Positions 17,502 to 26,720 are shown, counted from the stretch's first letter. The stretch is DNA of 64,000 bases from Pseudomonas sp. CCI4.2 (GCF_034350045.1 NZ_CP133781.1:5196501-5260500); one strand, 5' to 3'. Notes: generated by a model from the letters alone, not told the origin. Numbers and translations: made by a program.

Positions 17502-19250
17502 ATGAAACATAACGCTTCCGTGTTTGGCCAACGGCTGTTGCGCGGTCAATCGCCGTCTTATGAACGCCTGCAGGCACAACTTGCCGAAGACGGCAGCAAC
17601 CTCGGCACCGAACCGCTCGCGCTGCATTGCGGCTGGGGTCGGTTGCTGATTGGCCACACCTACCGCGATCCGGCCGCGCTGGCCCAAGAACTGCTCAACG
17701 AAAAGCCTGGCGAGCGCGACATTGCGCTGTACGTCGCCGCACCCCAGCAAGTCTTGGCGCAGGCGCCGCAACACCTGTTTCTCGACCCGTCCGACACCTT
17801 GCGGCTGTGTTTCACCGATTATCGCCCGGCGCAAAAAGTGTTTCGGGGTTATCGAATTCGACGGGCACAAAACGAGGCCGATTGGCAGTCGATCAACACC
17901 TTGTACCTGACGCGCGGGATGCTGCCCATCGATCCTGCGCTGCTCACCCCGCGCCACCAGGGCGGGCCGGTGTACTGGTTGGCGGAGGATGAAAGTACTA
18001 ACGCAGTGATTGGCAGCATCATGGGCCTTAACCACCAAAAAGCCTTCAACGACCCCGAGAACGGCAGCAGTTTGTGGTGCCTGGCGGTTGATCCGCAGTG
18101 CACGCGGCCTGGGGTGGGTGAAGTATTGGTGCGGCACTTGATCGAGCACTTCATGAGCCGGGGGTTGAGTTACCTCGACCTCTCGGTGTTGCACGACAAT
18201 CAACAGGCGAAAAAGCTCTACGCCAAGCTCGGTTTTCGTAACCTGCCAACCTTTGCCATCAAGCGAAAAAATGGCATCAACGAACGTTTGTTTCTCGGTC
18301 CTGGCCCGCAGGCAAACTTCAATCCGTATGCCCGAATCATTGTCGAAGAGGCGCATAAACGCGGCATCGACGTGCAGGTCGATGATGCCGACGCTGGTTT
18401 GTTCACCCTTAGCCATGGCGGGCGTCGGGTGCGCTGCCGGGAGTCATTAAGCGACCTGACCACCGCAGTGAGCATGACCTTATGCCAAGACAAAAGCCTG
18501 ACCCATCGCGCGCTCAAGGCTGCGGGCTTACGTTTACCGGCGCAACAGTTGGCCGGTGAAACCGACAACAATCTGGCTTTTCTTGAAGCGCACAAACACA
18601 TCGTGGTCAAGCCGCTGGACGGTGAGCAAGGCCATGGCGTTGCGGTGGATTTACACACGATAGAAGAGGTGGAGGCGGCTATCGAACGCGCTCAGTCCTT
18701 CGATACCCGGGTGCTGCTTGAGAGTTACCACCAAGGGCTGGACCTACGCGTAGTGGTGATCGGATTTGAGGTAGTCGCTGCTGCGATCCGCCGCCCGGCT
18801 GAAGTGGTGGGTGATGGAAGCCACAGCATTGGCGAATTGATCGACGCCCAAAGTCGGCGTCGTTCCGCGGCCACGGGCGGCGAAAGCAAGATCCCGCTGG
18901 ACGAAGAAACCGAGCGCACGTTGCACGACGCCGGGTACGACTACGCCAGCGTGTTGCCGGCCAATGAACGTCTGGCGGTCCGGCGCACCGCCAACCTGCA
19001 CACTGGCGGCTGCCTTGAAGATGTCACCGGGATTCTGCACCCGGTGCTGGCCGATGCGTCGATACGGGCTGCCAGGGCCTTGGACATTCCGGTGGTAGGC
19101 CTGGACCTGATGGTGCCCGCCGCCGACCAACCGGAGTATGTATTCATCGAAGCCAACGAGCGTGTAGGACTCGCCAACCACGAACCCCAACCCACCGCCG
19201 AGCGGTTTGTAGACCTGTTGTTCCCCCACAGTTTGCCCGCGCACAGCTGA
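17502..19250 (+). CDS. ngg: N-acetylglutaminylglutamine synthetase, GNAT plus ATP-grasp
   Basis: Makes the dipeptide N-acetylglutaminylglutamine, which the upstream amidotransferase converts to NAGGN. After a short N-terminal region it has a GNAT acetyltransferase domain (about residues 110-260, with the SLWCLAVDPQ and RPGVGEVLV acetyl-CoA-binding segment) and an ATP-grasp domain in the C-terminal half (about 320-580: HIVVKPLDGEQGHGV, then FIEANERVG metal-binding Glu and Asn). At 582 residues it is the standard fused form. The start lies 3 nt after the asnO stop, so translation is probably coupled. Confidence 0.92.
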   Translation: MKHNASVFGQRLLRGQSPSYERLQAQLAEDGSNLGTEPLALHCGWGRLLIGHTYRDPAALAQELLNEKPGERDIALYVAAPQQVLAQAPQHLFLDPSDTLRLCFTDYRPAQKVFRGYRIRRAQNEADWQSINTLYLTRGMLPIDPALLTPRHQGGPVYWLAEDESTNAVIGSIMGLNHQKAFNDPENGSSLWCLAVDPQCTRPGVGEVLVRHLIEHFMSRGLSYLDLSVLHDNQQAKKLYAKLGFRNLPTFAIKRKNGINERLFLGPGPQANFNPYARIIVEEAHKRGIDVQVDDADAGLFTLSHGGRRVRCRESLSDLTTAVSMTLCQDKSLTHRALKAAGLRLPAQQLAGETDNNLAFLEAHKHIVVKPLDGEQGHGVAVDLHTIEEVEAAIERAQSFDTRVLLESYHQGLDLRVVVIGFEVVAAAIRRPAEVVGDGSHSIGELIDAQSRRRSAATGGESKIPLDEETERTLHDAGYDYASVLPANERLAVRRTANLHTGGCLEDVTGILHPVLADASIRAARALDIPVVGLDLMVPAADQPEYVFIEANERVGLANHEPQPTAERFVDLLFPHSLPAHS

Positions 19251-19317
19251 CGTTCAAGACCACAAATATCTGGCCAATTTTGCCGCGTCAACGTCGTCTC
19301 GTATTAGGAGCCACCAC

Positions 19318-20514
19318 ATGACACCTGCAAACATCCCCGAACCGGATCTGACGTACCTGCAGAAAGTCCTGCTGGAAATGCTCGCGATTCCCAGCCCCAC
19401 CGGATTCACCGACACCATCGTGCGTTACATCGCCGAGCGCCTGGAAGACCTCGGTATTCCGTTCGAACTGACCCGGCGTGGGACCATTCGCGCCACCTTG
19501 AAGGGCAAGCAAAACAGCCCGGACCGCGCCGTCTCTGCGCACTTGGACACTATTGGCGCAACGGTGCGGGCGGTGCAGGAAAATGGACGTCTTTCGCTGG
19601 CGGCGATTGGCTGCTGGTCCAGTCGTTTTGCCGAAGGCAGCCGCGTCAGCGTGTTCACCGACACCGGGGTTATACGCGGCAGCGTCCTGCCGTTGATGGC
19701 TTCTGGTCACGCGTTCAACACCGCCGTGGATGAAATGCCTATTAGCTGGGACCACGTCGAATTACGCCTGGACGCTTACAGTGCAACCCGCGCCGACTGC
19801 GAGTCGCTGGGTGTCAACATTGGCGATTTTGTGGCCTTTGACCCGCTGCCAGAGTTCACCGAAAGCGGCCACATCAGCGCTCGTCATCTGGATGACAAGG
19901 CCGGCGTCGCGGCACTGCTTACTGCGTTGAAGGCCATCGTCGACAGCGGCGCCGAACCCCTTATCGATTGCCATCCGTTGTTCACCATCACCGAAGAAAT
20001 CGGCACCGGCGCAGCGGGCGTGCTGCCGTGGGACGTCAGTGAATTCGTCGGTATCGACATCGCCCCGGTCGCGCCCGGTCAACACTCCAATGAACACGCG
20101 GTCAGCGTGGCCATGCAGGATTCTGGCGGCCCGTACGATTACCATTTGTCCCGGCACCTGCTGCAACTGGGGCTCGAAAACGAACTGCCAATTCGTCGGG
20201 ACGTGTTCCGCTATTACTTCAGCGACGCCCATTCAGCGGTCACGGCCGGGCATGACATTCGCACCGCGCTGCTCGCTTTTGGCTGCGATGCGACCCACGG
20301 TTATGAACGCACGCACATCGACAGCCTCAACGCATTGAGCCGGTTGTTAGCTGCGTACATCCTCAGCCCACCGGTGTTTGCCAGCGACGCGCAACCGGCG
20401 AAAAGTTCTCTGGAGCGCTTTAGCCATCAGATCGAACACGATGCGCAGATGGAATCTGATACCCGCGTGCCGGCGGTGGAAAGCCTGGTTGGGCAGAGGA
20501 CTGATGAGACCTAA
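19318..20514 (+). CDS. M42-family metallopeptidase of the NAGGN osmoprotectant operon
   Basis: Third gene of the NAGGN operon, 67 bp after ngg, preceded by TTAGGAGCC. It encodes a di-metal aminopeptidase-fold protein of 398 residues. The metal ligands and catalytic acid are recognisable: His in SAHLDT, Asp in HLDDKAG, the Glu pair in TEEIGTG, Asp in VGIDIA, and a C-terminal His in GYERTHIDS. Its biochemical role is not established; because it always accompanies the synthesis genes, processing or turnover of NAGGN or a precursor is the usual inference. The C-terminal 45 residues look disordered. Confidence 0.88.
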   Translation: MTPANIPEPDLTYLQKVLLEMLAIPSPTGFTDTIVRYIAERLEDLGIPFELTRRGTIRATLKGKQNSPDRAVSAHLDTIGATVRAVQENGRLSLAAIGCWSSRFAEGSRVSVFTDTGVIRGSVLPLMASGHAFNTAVDEMPISWDHVELRLDAYSATRADCESLGVNIGDFVAFDPLPEFTESGHISARHLDDKAGVAALLTALKAIVDSGAEPLIDCHPLFTITEEIGTGAAGVLPWDVSEFVGIDIAPVAPGQHSNEHAVSVAMQDSGGPYDYHLSRHLLQLGLENELPIRRDVFRYYFSDAHSAVTAGHDIRTALLAFGCDATHGYERTHIDSLNALSRLLAAYILSPPVFASDAQPAKSSLERFSHQIEHDAQMESDTRVPAVESLVGQRTDET

Positions 20515-20624
20515 CCCGTAGGGCGGCGCGAAACTGGGCGCCGTCTTGACTGAAAGGTCCTCACCCGCTGTAGCCTGTCGGTACCAAGCGCGTTAGCATC
20601 GCCGGGAATTCATGTGAGAACGCC

Positions 20625-20852
20625 ATGCTGATCCCCTACGACCAACTTGAAGCCGACACCCTTACTCGCTTGATCGAGGACTTCGTCACCCGTGACGGCA
20701 CCGACAACGGCGATGAAACGCCGCTGGAAACTCGGGTACTTCGGGTGCGCCACGCCCTTGGCAAAGGCCAGGCGGTAATTGTGTTCGAGCCGGAAAGCGA
20801 GCAGTGCCAGTTGATGCTTAAGCGCGACGTACCCAAAGAATGGCTCGACTGA
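20625..20852 (+). CDS. YheU family small protein
   Basis: Acidic 75-residue protein of the YheU/UPF0270 family, recognised from MLIPYDQLEADTL at the start and the C-terminal KRDVPKEWL. Function unknown; family members are cytoplasmic. The stop codon ends only 2 nt before the stop of the oppositely oriented csrA-like gene, so the two transcripts must overlap at their 3' ends. Confidence 0.85.
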   Translation: MLIPYDQLEADTLTRLIEDFVTRDGTDNGDETPLETRVLRVRHALGKGQAVIVFEPESEQCQLMLKRDVPKEWLD

Positions 20853-20854
20853 GG

Positions 20855-21055
20855 TTATGGGGTGGGTGGCAGTGATGATTTCTCCGCTGCCAGCCGTCGG
20901 GAGATGCGGTAATGCACCTCCATACGATTGACCTTCACTTCTTTGGGCGCAGTGATTCCTAGACGAACCTGATTACCGTTCACGGCCAGAATCTGCACGG
21001 TGATGTTGTTGCCGATGATGAAGGTCTCACCAACTTCTCGCGTCAATACAAGCAT
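20855..21055 (-). CDS. Divergent CsrA/Rsm-family RNA-binding regulator
   Basis: Small (66 residues) translational regulator of the CsrA/RsmA family, expected to act as a dimer that binds GGA motifs in mRNA leaders. The family core is intact: N-terminal MLVLTR with Leu4 and Arg6, GNQVRLGI in the middle, and Arg44 of the second RNA-binding patch. The normally invariant VHREE reads VNRME here, so His43 and Glu45 are replaced, and the segment IIGNNITVQIL is unlike the usual RsmA or RsmE. The C-terminal tail is Ser/Pro rich. It is monocistronic and convergent with yheU. I take it as an accessory Rsm paralogue rather than the main one. Confidence 0.85.
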   Translation of the reverse strand: MLVLTREVGETFIIGNNITVQILAVNGNQVRLGITAPKEVKVNRMEVHYRISRRLAAEKSSLPPTP

Positions 21056-21232
21056 TTTGCCTGCCCTCTTTTTGTTACAAAGAGAGCAGATTGCCCTGCC
21101 CGATTGCCCCCTTCAATCCGTCAGAAGCAAATCAGTAACGCCCTTCGGCAGCGCCAGACCGTTCCTACGGAATTGCCCTATTTTGAGGTAAAGGTATGGG
21201 AAAAGTCCGCATGTGCTGCCGGGTTTGGTCGC

Positions 21233-21565
21233 CTACGATTGTGAGAATCGCGGACCGAACAGGATGATGCCGGCGCCGATTACACACAGCGCCGCGCCCA
21301 GCCAATCGGACGTGAGAGGCCGAATGCGCTCTATCAACCCCAGCCAGCCAATCGACGCAACGATATAGATTCCGCCATAAGCAGCGTAGGCCCGACCGGC
21401 ATACGTCGCCTCGACCCGGGTCAGCAGCAAGGCAAATAGCGTCAAGCTGACCAGCGCCGGAATAACCCACAAAACACTTTTGCCAAGCCGCAGCCACATC
21501 CAGAACGCATAGCAGCCGGCGATCTCGAACAGCGCGGCGAGGAAAAACCAAAGGTAATTGAGCAC
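21233..21565 (-). CDS. YnfA family membrane protein
   Basis: Small integral membrane protein of 110 residues with four predicted helices (about 1-25, 30-48, 60-80 and 86-105), recognised as the YnfA/UPF0060 family by AALFEIAGCYAFW and RAYAAYGGIYI. The family resembles small multidrug transporters in size and topology, but its substrate is not known. It lies alone between csrA and a repeat-filled spacer. Confidence 0.85.
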   Translation of the reverse strand: MLNYLWFFLAALFEIAGCYAFWMWLRLGKSVLWVIPALVSLTLFALLLTRVEATYAGRAYAAYGGIYIVASIGWLGLIERIRPLTSDWLGAALCVIGAGIILFGPRFSQS

Positions 21566-21582
21566 GGCGAGAACTCGCAGGA

Positions 21583-21945
21583 ATGAGTGGCGGTAACCCT
21601 AGCGAGATGGGCACGGCAGAGCAAGGAATGCGCGATTTCGTATGCACTGTGCAGCCTGTGCAGGACCTATATCGGGAAGGCAACGGCGAGGAGCTTCAGA
21701 AAAACCGCGTCGTTTGCTTCCCGAATAAATTCGGTCCCACCGTTTTCTCGGGCAATGCACACTTTTGTAGGAGTCGCCGAAGGCTGTAATGAATGTTCGG
21801 TGCCTACTCTTCCAGACCTGCCGAAGACCCCTGTGTGAGTTGGCTGCCAACGAAGGCATCATTGCAGGCTACCTGGGTTTCAAGTCGACATCCGAAACGC
21901 GATGACGGGCCTCTTCCAGGCAAGCCTACTCCTACGGGATGTGCA
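21583..21945. repeat. Repeat-filled intergenic region, including repeat R2 copy 1
   Basis: The 405-bp gap between ynfA and the dehydrogenase gene shows no credible gene. It contains the CCCGAATAAATTCGGTCCC palindrome (about 21720-21739) and, at 21796-21936, a block that recurs at 29238-29379: GGTGCCTAC, CTGCCGAAG, CATTGCAGGC, CAGGCAAGCCT. The two R2 copies share their order of motifs over about 140 bp with moderate divergence. Confidence 0.7.
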
Positions 21946-21970
21946 GCGGCGTGGGTCCTTAAGCGCCGCT

Positions 21971-22771
21971 TTACAACTTCGCGCGCATTTTGTCTGACAT
22001 CGAAGCCATTTCGTTGTACATCAACTGTGGGTTTTTCTGCTTCAGCTGCCACGCCATGCGCCCTTGTTCGTGGGGCAGGATCATGAACTCGCCTTTGGCT
22101 ACTTGTTCGAAGATGTAGTCCGCAATATCGCTGGCACTGATCGGTGAGCTTTCCAGCAGTTTGCCCACTTGGGTTTTCATCGCGGGGGTCGGGCCACGGA
22201 ACGAGTCAAGTAAATTGGTCTGGAAAAACGACGGGCATACCACGTGGACACTCACGTCCTGATGCCGCAACTCGATCAGCAGGCTTTCCGACAACGCCAC
22301 GACTCCGGCCTTGGCTACGTTGTAGTTGCTCATGGCCGGACCTTGCATCAACGCTGCCATAGACGCGATGTTGATGATTTTGCCTTTGCTCAACTCCAGC
22401 AGCGGCAAGAACGCCTTACAGCCCTTGACCACGCCCATCAGGTTGATTGCAATCTGCCAATCCCAATCTTCCAGCGACAGCTCCGCAAAGAACCCGCCAG
22501 ACGCCACACCGGCGTTGTTGACGATGACGTCAATGCCGCCAAACTTCTCTTCACAGGCTTGAGCAAAGGCGGTCAATTGGCTGTAATCGCGCACGTCACA
22601 GCGCTGAACAAACCCATCACCACCCGCCTCGCGCACTAATTTCAGGGTTTCTTGCAGGCCGGGCTCGCTGACATCCGACAACGCCAATTGCCAGCCTTCG
22701 CGGGCCCAGCGCAACGCGATTTCACGGCCCAGACCCGACCCGGCGCCAGTGATCATCATGCGATTTTGCAT
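21971..22771 (-). CDS. Short-chain dehydrogenase/reductase (SDR)
   Basis: Classical SDR of 266 residues, an NAD(P)H-dependent oxidoreductase of unknown substrate. Visible signatures are the cofactor glycine motif TGAGSGLG near residue 8, NNAG near residue 88, the catalytic Ser in NIASM and the YNVAK active-site Tyr/Lys near residue 153. The C-terminal 50 residues (MILPHEQGRMAW and after) extend beyond the core, as in many acyl-chain or aldehyde-acting SDRs. It has no operon partner: the next gene on the strand is 107 bp upstream and is a small membrane protein. Confidence 0.88.
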   Translation of the reverse strand: MQNRMMITGAGSGLGREIALRWAREGWQLALSDVSEPGLQETLKLVREAGGDGFVQRCDVRDYSQLTAFAQACEEKFGGIDVIVNNAGVASGGFFAELSLEDWDWQIAINLMGVVKGCKAFLPLLELSKGKIINIASMAALMQGPAMSNYNVAKAGVVALSESLLIELRHQDVSVHVVCPSFFQTNLLDSFRGPTPAMKTQVGKLLESSPISASDIADYIFEQVAKGEFMILPHEQGRMAWQLKQKNPQLMYNEMASMSDKMRAKL

Positions 22772-22877
22772 AGGGAACTGCCTTGTTATTCTGGGGAAGT
22801 TGAGCCGCAGTGTAGCGAAGGTTATCGCCGCCGCGCCCTACCATCAGAATGCTGAATGCCAAGGGCAAACCCACGGG

Positions 22878-23255
22878 TTATAAGGCTTTGCGCCGAGACA
22901 GGCAGGCGCTTAACAGCCCGACATAAACCGCTGCATTGATCACCACCACGACCGCGCCCAGCCATAACTGAGTCTGCGGCGTGAGCCCTACCGGGTAGAT
23001 CAGTGGAATCAGGTAATGCTCAATGAAGTCGCCGTTATAGCCCTGCTCACCGGCCCGTAACCGCAACGCATTTTCCAGAGGGGTCAGCGGGCAATACAGG
23101 TGAAAGAATTCAACAACCGCGCCCCACACTACCGCCGGAAGGTGTAATGCCATCAACCAGCGCCAGCGAATAGTCAGCACCCCACCGATCACCACAAAGG
23201 CAATGAACAAAAGGTGCAGAACCACTACCGCGTCTGCCGCCAGACGATAAAGCAT
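22878..23255 (-). CDS. DUF2784 family membrane protein
   Basis: Integral membrane protein of 125 residues with three or four helices (about 8-28, 33-50 and 98-118). It matches the DUF2784 pattern: LHLLFIAFVV at the start, then WRWLMALHLPAVVWG, the motif CPLTPLEN and GFIEHY-like NGDFIEHYL. Function unknown. It sits alone, pointing away from the DUF3309 gene. Confidence 0.85.
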   Translation of the reverse strand: MLYRLAADAVVVLHLLFIAFVVIGGVLTIRWRWLMALHLPAVVWGAVVEFFHLYCPLTPLENALRLRAGEQGYNGDFIEHYLIPLIYPVGLTPQTQLWLGAVVVVINAAVYVGLLSACLSRRKAL

Positions 23256-23406
23256 ATTTCACCCTCTTCTAACGTTTTTACTTCAGGTGCTACGAACTTT
23301 TATAAAACGACGACAGTCGGAATAGTCACGCAGTACATGCTTTACGCATTAAGCGTCCAGCGTGCGACCTGTAGAAGCCATCCATAAAGAAAAGAAGGAA
23401 CTCATC

Positions 23407-23565
23407 ATGGGCATCGGCACTATTCTTATCATCATCCTGATCCTCCTGCTAGTTGGCGGCCTGCCTGTATTCCCACACTCCAGAAGCTGGGGATATGGGC
23501 CATCGGGCATCATCGGTACGGTTCTGGTCATCCTATTGATATTGGTCTTGCTCGGCAGGATCTAA
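23407..23565 (+). CDS. DUF3309 family small hydrophobic protein
   Basis: Tiny protein of 52 residues, almost entirely two hydrophobic stretches (GTILIIILILLLVGGLP and a C-terminal IIGTVLVILLILVLLG) joined by a short PHSRSWGYGPSG loop. I start it at the ATG at 23407, spaced 7 nt from AAGGA; the frame stays open upstream to 23362 but without a ribosome-binding site. DUF3309 proteins are common in proteobacteria, often stress-inducible, and of unknown function. A strong terminator follows. Confidence 0.8.
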   Translation: MGIGTILIIILILLLVGGLPVFPHSRSWGYGPSGIIGTVLVILLILVLLGRI

Positions 23566-23601
23566 GCTTGCGGAGTCAGAACCAGGATGAATTGAAAGCA
23601 C

Positions 23602-23630
23602 AAAAAAAGCAGCCCTAGGGCTGCTTTTTT
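23602..23630. terminator. Bidirectional intrinsic terminator
   Basis: Perfect palindrome AGCAGCCC-TA-GGGCTGCT flanked by seven A on the left and six T on the right. It can end both the DUF3309 transcript (plus strand) and the actP transcript (minus strand), which converge here. Confidence 0.93.
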
Positions 23631-23650
23631 CGTAGCGGCTTTAATGCGTG

Positions 23651-25309
23651 TTAGTGAGCCACCGCACCGGTTGCACCCAGGCCAGTCTGCGAGCGCACAA
23701 ACTGTGGGAGGAACAAGGCACGTTCGCCCTCTGCTGCTTTCGATTTATCAGTAATCGAGAAGAACCAGATACCGATGAAGGCCACGGCGATGGAGAACAG
23801 CGCCGGGTATTCGTACGGGAAGATCGGTGTAGCGTGGTGCAGGATCTGCACCCAGATGGTTGGGCCGAGGATCATCAGGCCAACCGCTGTTATCAAGCCC
23901 ATCCAGCCGCCGATCATGGCGCCACGGGTGGTCAGGTTTTTCCAGTACATGGAGAGCAGCAGTACCGGGAAGTTACAGCTTGCCGCGATGGAGAATGCCA
24001 GGCCAACCATGAACGCGATGTTCTGGTTTTCGAAGAGAATGCCCAGGCCGATCGCTACGACTGCCAACACCAGCGTAGTGATCTTGGAAACCCGAATCTC
24101 ATCCTTTTCGTTCGCCTTGCCTTCTTTGATCACGCTGGCATACAGGTCATGGGACACCGCCGACGCACCGGCCAGGGTCAGACCCGCAACCACTGCCAGG
24201 ATAGTGGCGAATGCCACTGCCGAGATGAAGCCCAGGAACAAGCTGCCACCGACCGCATCGGCCAAGTGGATCGCGGCCATGTTGTTACCACCCAACAGAG
24301 CGCCTGCAGCGTCCTTGAAGACTGGGTTGGTGCTAACCAGCAGGATCGCGCCGAAGCCGATGATGAAGGTCAGGATGTAGAAGTAACCGATGAAGCCTGT
24401 TGCGTAGAGCACCGATTTACGCGCTTCTTTAGCGTCGCTCACGGTGAAGAAGCGCATCAGCACATGTGGCAGGCCAGCGGTACCGAACATCAATGCCAAG
24501 CCCAGCGAGAACGCCGAGACTGGATCTTTCACCAGTCCACCTGGGCTCATGATCGCGTCACCTTTAGGGTGAACTTTGACCGCCTCGGAGAACAGGGTGT
24601 TGAAGTCGAAGTTGACGTGTTTCATGACCATGATCGCCATGAACGTTGCGCCAGACAGCAGCAGCACGGCCTTGATGATCTGTACCCACGTGGTGGCCAA
24701 CATACCGCCGAAGAGTACGTACATGCACATCAGAATACCGACCAGGATCACCGCTACGTAGTAGTCGAGACCGAACAGCAGCTGGATCAGCTTGCCAGCG
24801 CCAACCATCTGCGCGATCAAGTAGAACGCCACGACCACCAGCGAACCGCAGGCGGACAGGGTGCGGATTTCTTTTTGCTTGAGGCGATAGGACGCCACAT
24901 CAGCAAAGGTGTATTTGCCCAGGTTACGCAGGCGTTCGGCGATCAGGAACAGAATGATCGGCCAACCCACCAGGAAGCCGATCGAGTAGATCAAGCCGTC
25001 ATAGCCGGAGGTGTACACCAACGCGGAAATACCCAGGAAGGACGCCGCCGACATGTAGTCGCCAGCAATCGCCAGGCCGTTTTGCAAACCGGTGATTTTG
25101 CCGCCCGCTGAGTAGTAATCCGCTGCCGACTTAGTGCGCTTGGACGCCCAGTAAGTAATGCAAAGGGTGATACCCACGAACAGGACGAACATAACGATCG
25201 CCGATACGTTTAAGGGTTGTTTTTGCACAGGTCCGGAGATGGCCTCGGCCGCCCACAGGCTCGGTGCGAATACTGCCAGGCCAAGGGCCGCTAGTAGACG
25301 CCGGATCAT
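23651..25309 (-). CDS. actP: Cation/acetate symporter ActP (sodium:solute symporter family)
   Basis: Inner-membrane permease of 552 residues in the SSS family, importing acetate (and probably other short carboxylates such as glycolate) with a cation. A cleavable signal-like segment (ending SLWAAEA) precedes about 13 transmembrane helices. Family motifs include SAADYYSAGGKITG near the first cytoplasmic loop and GTAGLPHVLMRFF, the conserved SSS signature region. It follows the DUF485 gene with a 4-bp overlap (ATGA), the usual yjcH-actP arrangement. Transcription ends at the palindrome at 23602-23630. Confidence 0.93.
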   Translation of the reverse strand: MIRRLLAALGLAVFAPSLWAAEAISGPVQKQPLNVSAIVMFVLFVGITLCITYWASKRTKSAADYYSAGGKITGLQNGLAIAGDYMSAASFLGISALVYTSGYDGLIYSIGFLVGWPIILFLIAERLRNLGKYTFADVASYRLKQKEIRTLSACGSLVVVAFYLIAQMVGAGKLIQLLFGLDYYVAVILVGILMCMYVLFGGMLATTWVQIIKAVLLLSGATFMAIMVMKHVNFDFNTLFSEAVKVHPKGDAIMSPGGLVKDPVSAFSLGLALMFGTAGLPHVLMRFFTVSDAKEARKSVLYATGFIGYFYILTFIIGFGAILLVSTNPVFKDAAGALLGGNNMAAIHLADAVGGSLFLGFISAVAFATILAVVAGLTLAGASAVSHDLYASVIKEGKANEKDEIRVSKITTLVLAVVAIGLGILFENQNIAFMVGLAFSIAASCNFPVLLLSMYWKNLTTRGAMIGGWMGLITAVGLMILGPTIWVQILHHATPIFPYEYPALFSIAVAFIGIWFFSITDKSKAAEGERALFLPQFVRSQTGLGATGAVAH

Positions 25310-25617
25310 TGCTGAGCCTCCTTTAGAATTGCTTTGTTCAGGTCGTCAAATTCACCGTTGGCACGGTAAATATAGATCCCGGTCAGGATGAACGCTGAAA
25401 GTATCAGGCCCACTCCGATGGGAATTCCCCAGGTGATCGATGAGCCAGGGCTTATTTTTGCCCCGAGTACATGCGGTCCATAAGCAATCAGAAAGATGAA
25501 GGCGGCGTATAGCCCAAGCATGATCGCCGAGAGTATCCAGGCGAAACGTTCTCTTTTCGAAACCAGCTCTTTGAAAAGCGGACTTTTTTGAATCGAGAGG
25601 TAAATGCTGTCATTCAT
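25306..25617 (-). CDS. yjcH: DUF485 (YjcH) membrane protein partner of ActP
   Basis: Small membrane protein of 103 residues with two hydrophobic helices (about 24-47 and 60-83), found next to actP in most proteobacteria and thought to assist or modulate the symporter. I start at the ATG at 25617, behind GAGGA at 25626-25630; an upstream frame to 25653 adds 12 residues without a ribosome-binding site. The motif PLFKELVSKRERFAW is typical of the N-terminus. It is the first gene of the yjcH-actP operon. Confidence 0.9.
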   Translation of the reverse strand: MNDSIYLSIQKSPLFKELVSKRERFAWILSAIMLGLYAAFIFLIAYGPHVLGAKISPGSSITWGIPIGVGLILSAFILTGIYIYRANGEFDDLNKAILKEAQQ

Positions 25618-25802
25618 TATTTTTATCCTCAGCACAGATGAGATGTAACGCATTGCACTTTGAATGTGCTCTAGCCCGCACTCCAGACGACTTTAGTAGT
25701 AGAAAGGCAGTTGTCGTGAACGTCGTCAGCGCCTGTACTTAGCGTAGTGTCTGGGAAGATAAGCGAAGGGGATTGACGCGAGGAATTTCAGAATGAAAGC
25801 AA

Positions 25803-25834
25803 AAGGCCACCTGACGATAACGTCAGATGGCCTT
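25803..25834 (-). terminator. Intrinsic terminator of the betX transcript
   Basis: AAGGCCA-C-CTGACG, loop ATAA, CGTCAG-A-TGGCCTT: a long stem with one internal mismatch. Read on the minus strand it is followed by TTTTGCTTT, as expected for the end of the betaine-binding-protein gene that stops 31 nt before it. Confidence 0.8.
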
Positions 25835-25865
25835 GAAAGGTGCTAACTAGACACGTTGCAGTCGA

Positions 25866-26720
25866 TTACTTGGTCCACGCAGCAACACGGTCTGGGTGCT
25901 TGGCAACCCAGTCCTTGGCAGCTTGTTCAGGCTTGGCGCCGTCTTGAATAGCGAGCATGACTTCTCCAATTTCATCTTTGGAAGCCCATTGGAATTTTTT
26001 CAGGAAAGCGACCACTTCAGGTGCTTTCTTCTCAAGGCCCAGGCTACCGATGCTGTCAACCGTCTCGGCGGCGCCATAAACGCCCTTTGGATCTTCCAGG
26101 AACTTCAACTTCCACTTGGCGAACATCCAATGCGGAACCCAACCGGTTACGGCGATGGATTCATGCTTGTTTTCCGCACGGGTCAGCTCGGAAATCATCG
26201 CGGCGCCAGAGCTGGCCTGTAGTTTGTAGCCGGTCAGGTCATAGTCTTTGATTGCTTGATCGGTTTTGAGCATCACGCCTGAACCGGCGTCGATCCCGAC
26301 GATTTTATTTTTGAAGCTGGTGTCTGTTTTCAAGTCGGCAATGCTGTTGGCGGTCACGTAATCAGGCACGATCAGGCCAATTTTTGCATCCTTGAAGTTA
26401 GGACCGTAGTCGACCACCAAGTCTTTGTTCTTGGTCCAGTATTCGCCGTGGGTCACGGGCAGCCAAGCGGAGAGCATGGCGTCAAGCTTACCGGTCGCAA
26501 CACCTTGCCACATGATCCCGGTCGCAACAGCCTGGAGTTTGACAGGGTAACCGAGCTTCTGCTCGATCACTTGGGCGGCTACGTTAGTGGTTGCAACGCT
26601 GTCAGACCAGCCGTCAACATAACCGATCGACAGTTCGGGTTTTGCGTCTGCAAGGGCCAGCGTGGAACTGATCGCCAGTGCCAGAGCAGCACCTGCGCCA
26701 AGGATTAGTCGCATCTTCAT
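25866..26720 (-). CDS. betX: Orphan glycine-betaine-type substrate-binding protein (BetX-like)
   Basis: Periplasmic binding protein of the OpuAC/ProX class, 284 residues. A signal peptide ends near ALA-DAKPEL. The ligand cage typical of betaine binders is suggested by conserved Trp residues: GYVDGWSDS, SAWLPVTHGEYW and AVTGWVPHWMF. I start at the ATG at 26720 behind GGGGAAG; the longer frame to 26825 is not supported. No permease or ATPase gene is adjacent, so it presumably docks with a Cbc/Opu-type transporter encoded elsewhere, as PAO1 BetX does. Its placement after yjcH-actP matches PAO1. Confidence 0.85.
   Translation of the reverse strand: MKMRLILGAGAALALAISSTLALADAKPELSIGYVDGWSDSVATTNVAAQVIEQKLGYPVKLQAVATGIMWQGVATGKLDAMLSAWLPVTHGEYWTKNKDLVVDYGPNFKDAKIGLIVPDYVTANSIADLKTDTSFKNKIVGIDAGSGVMLKTDQAIKDYDLTGYKLQASSGAAMISELTRAENKHESIAVTGWVPHWMFAKWKLKFLEDPKGVYGAAETVDSIGSLGLEKKAPEVVAFLKKFQWASKDEIGEVMLAIQDGAKPEQAAKDWVAKHPDRVAAWTK

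Noticed and set aside
23648..25111. A 487-codon plus-strand frame
   Set aside because: It is antisense to actP, whose family membership, start and terminator are clear; the composition is typical of a GC-rich shadow frame.
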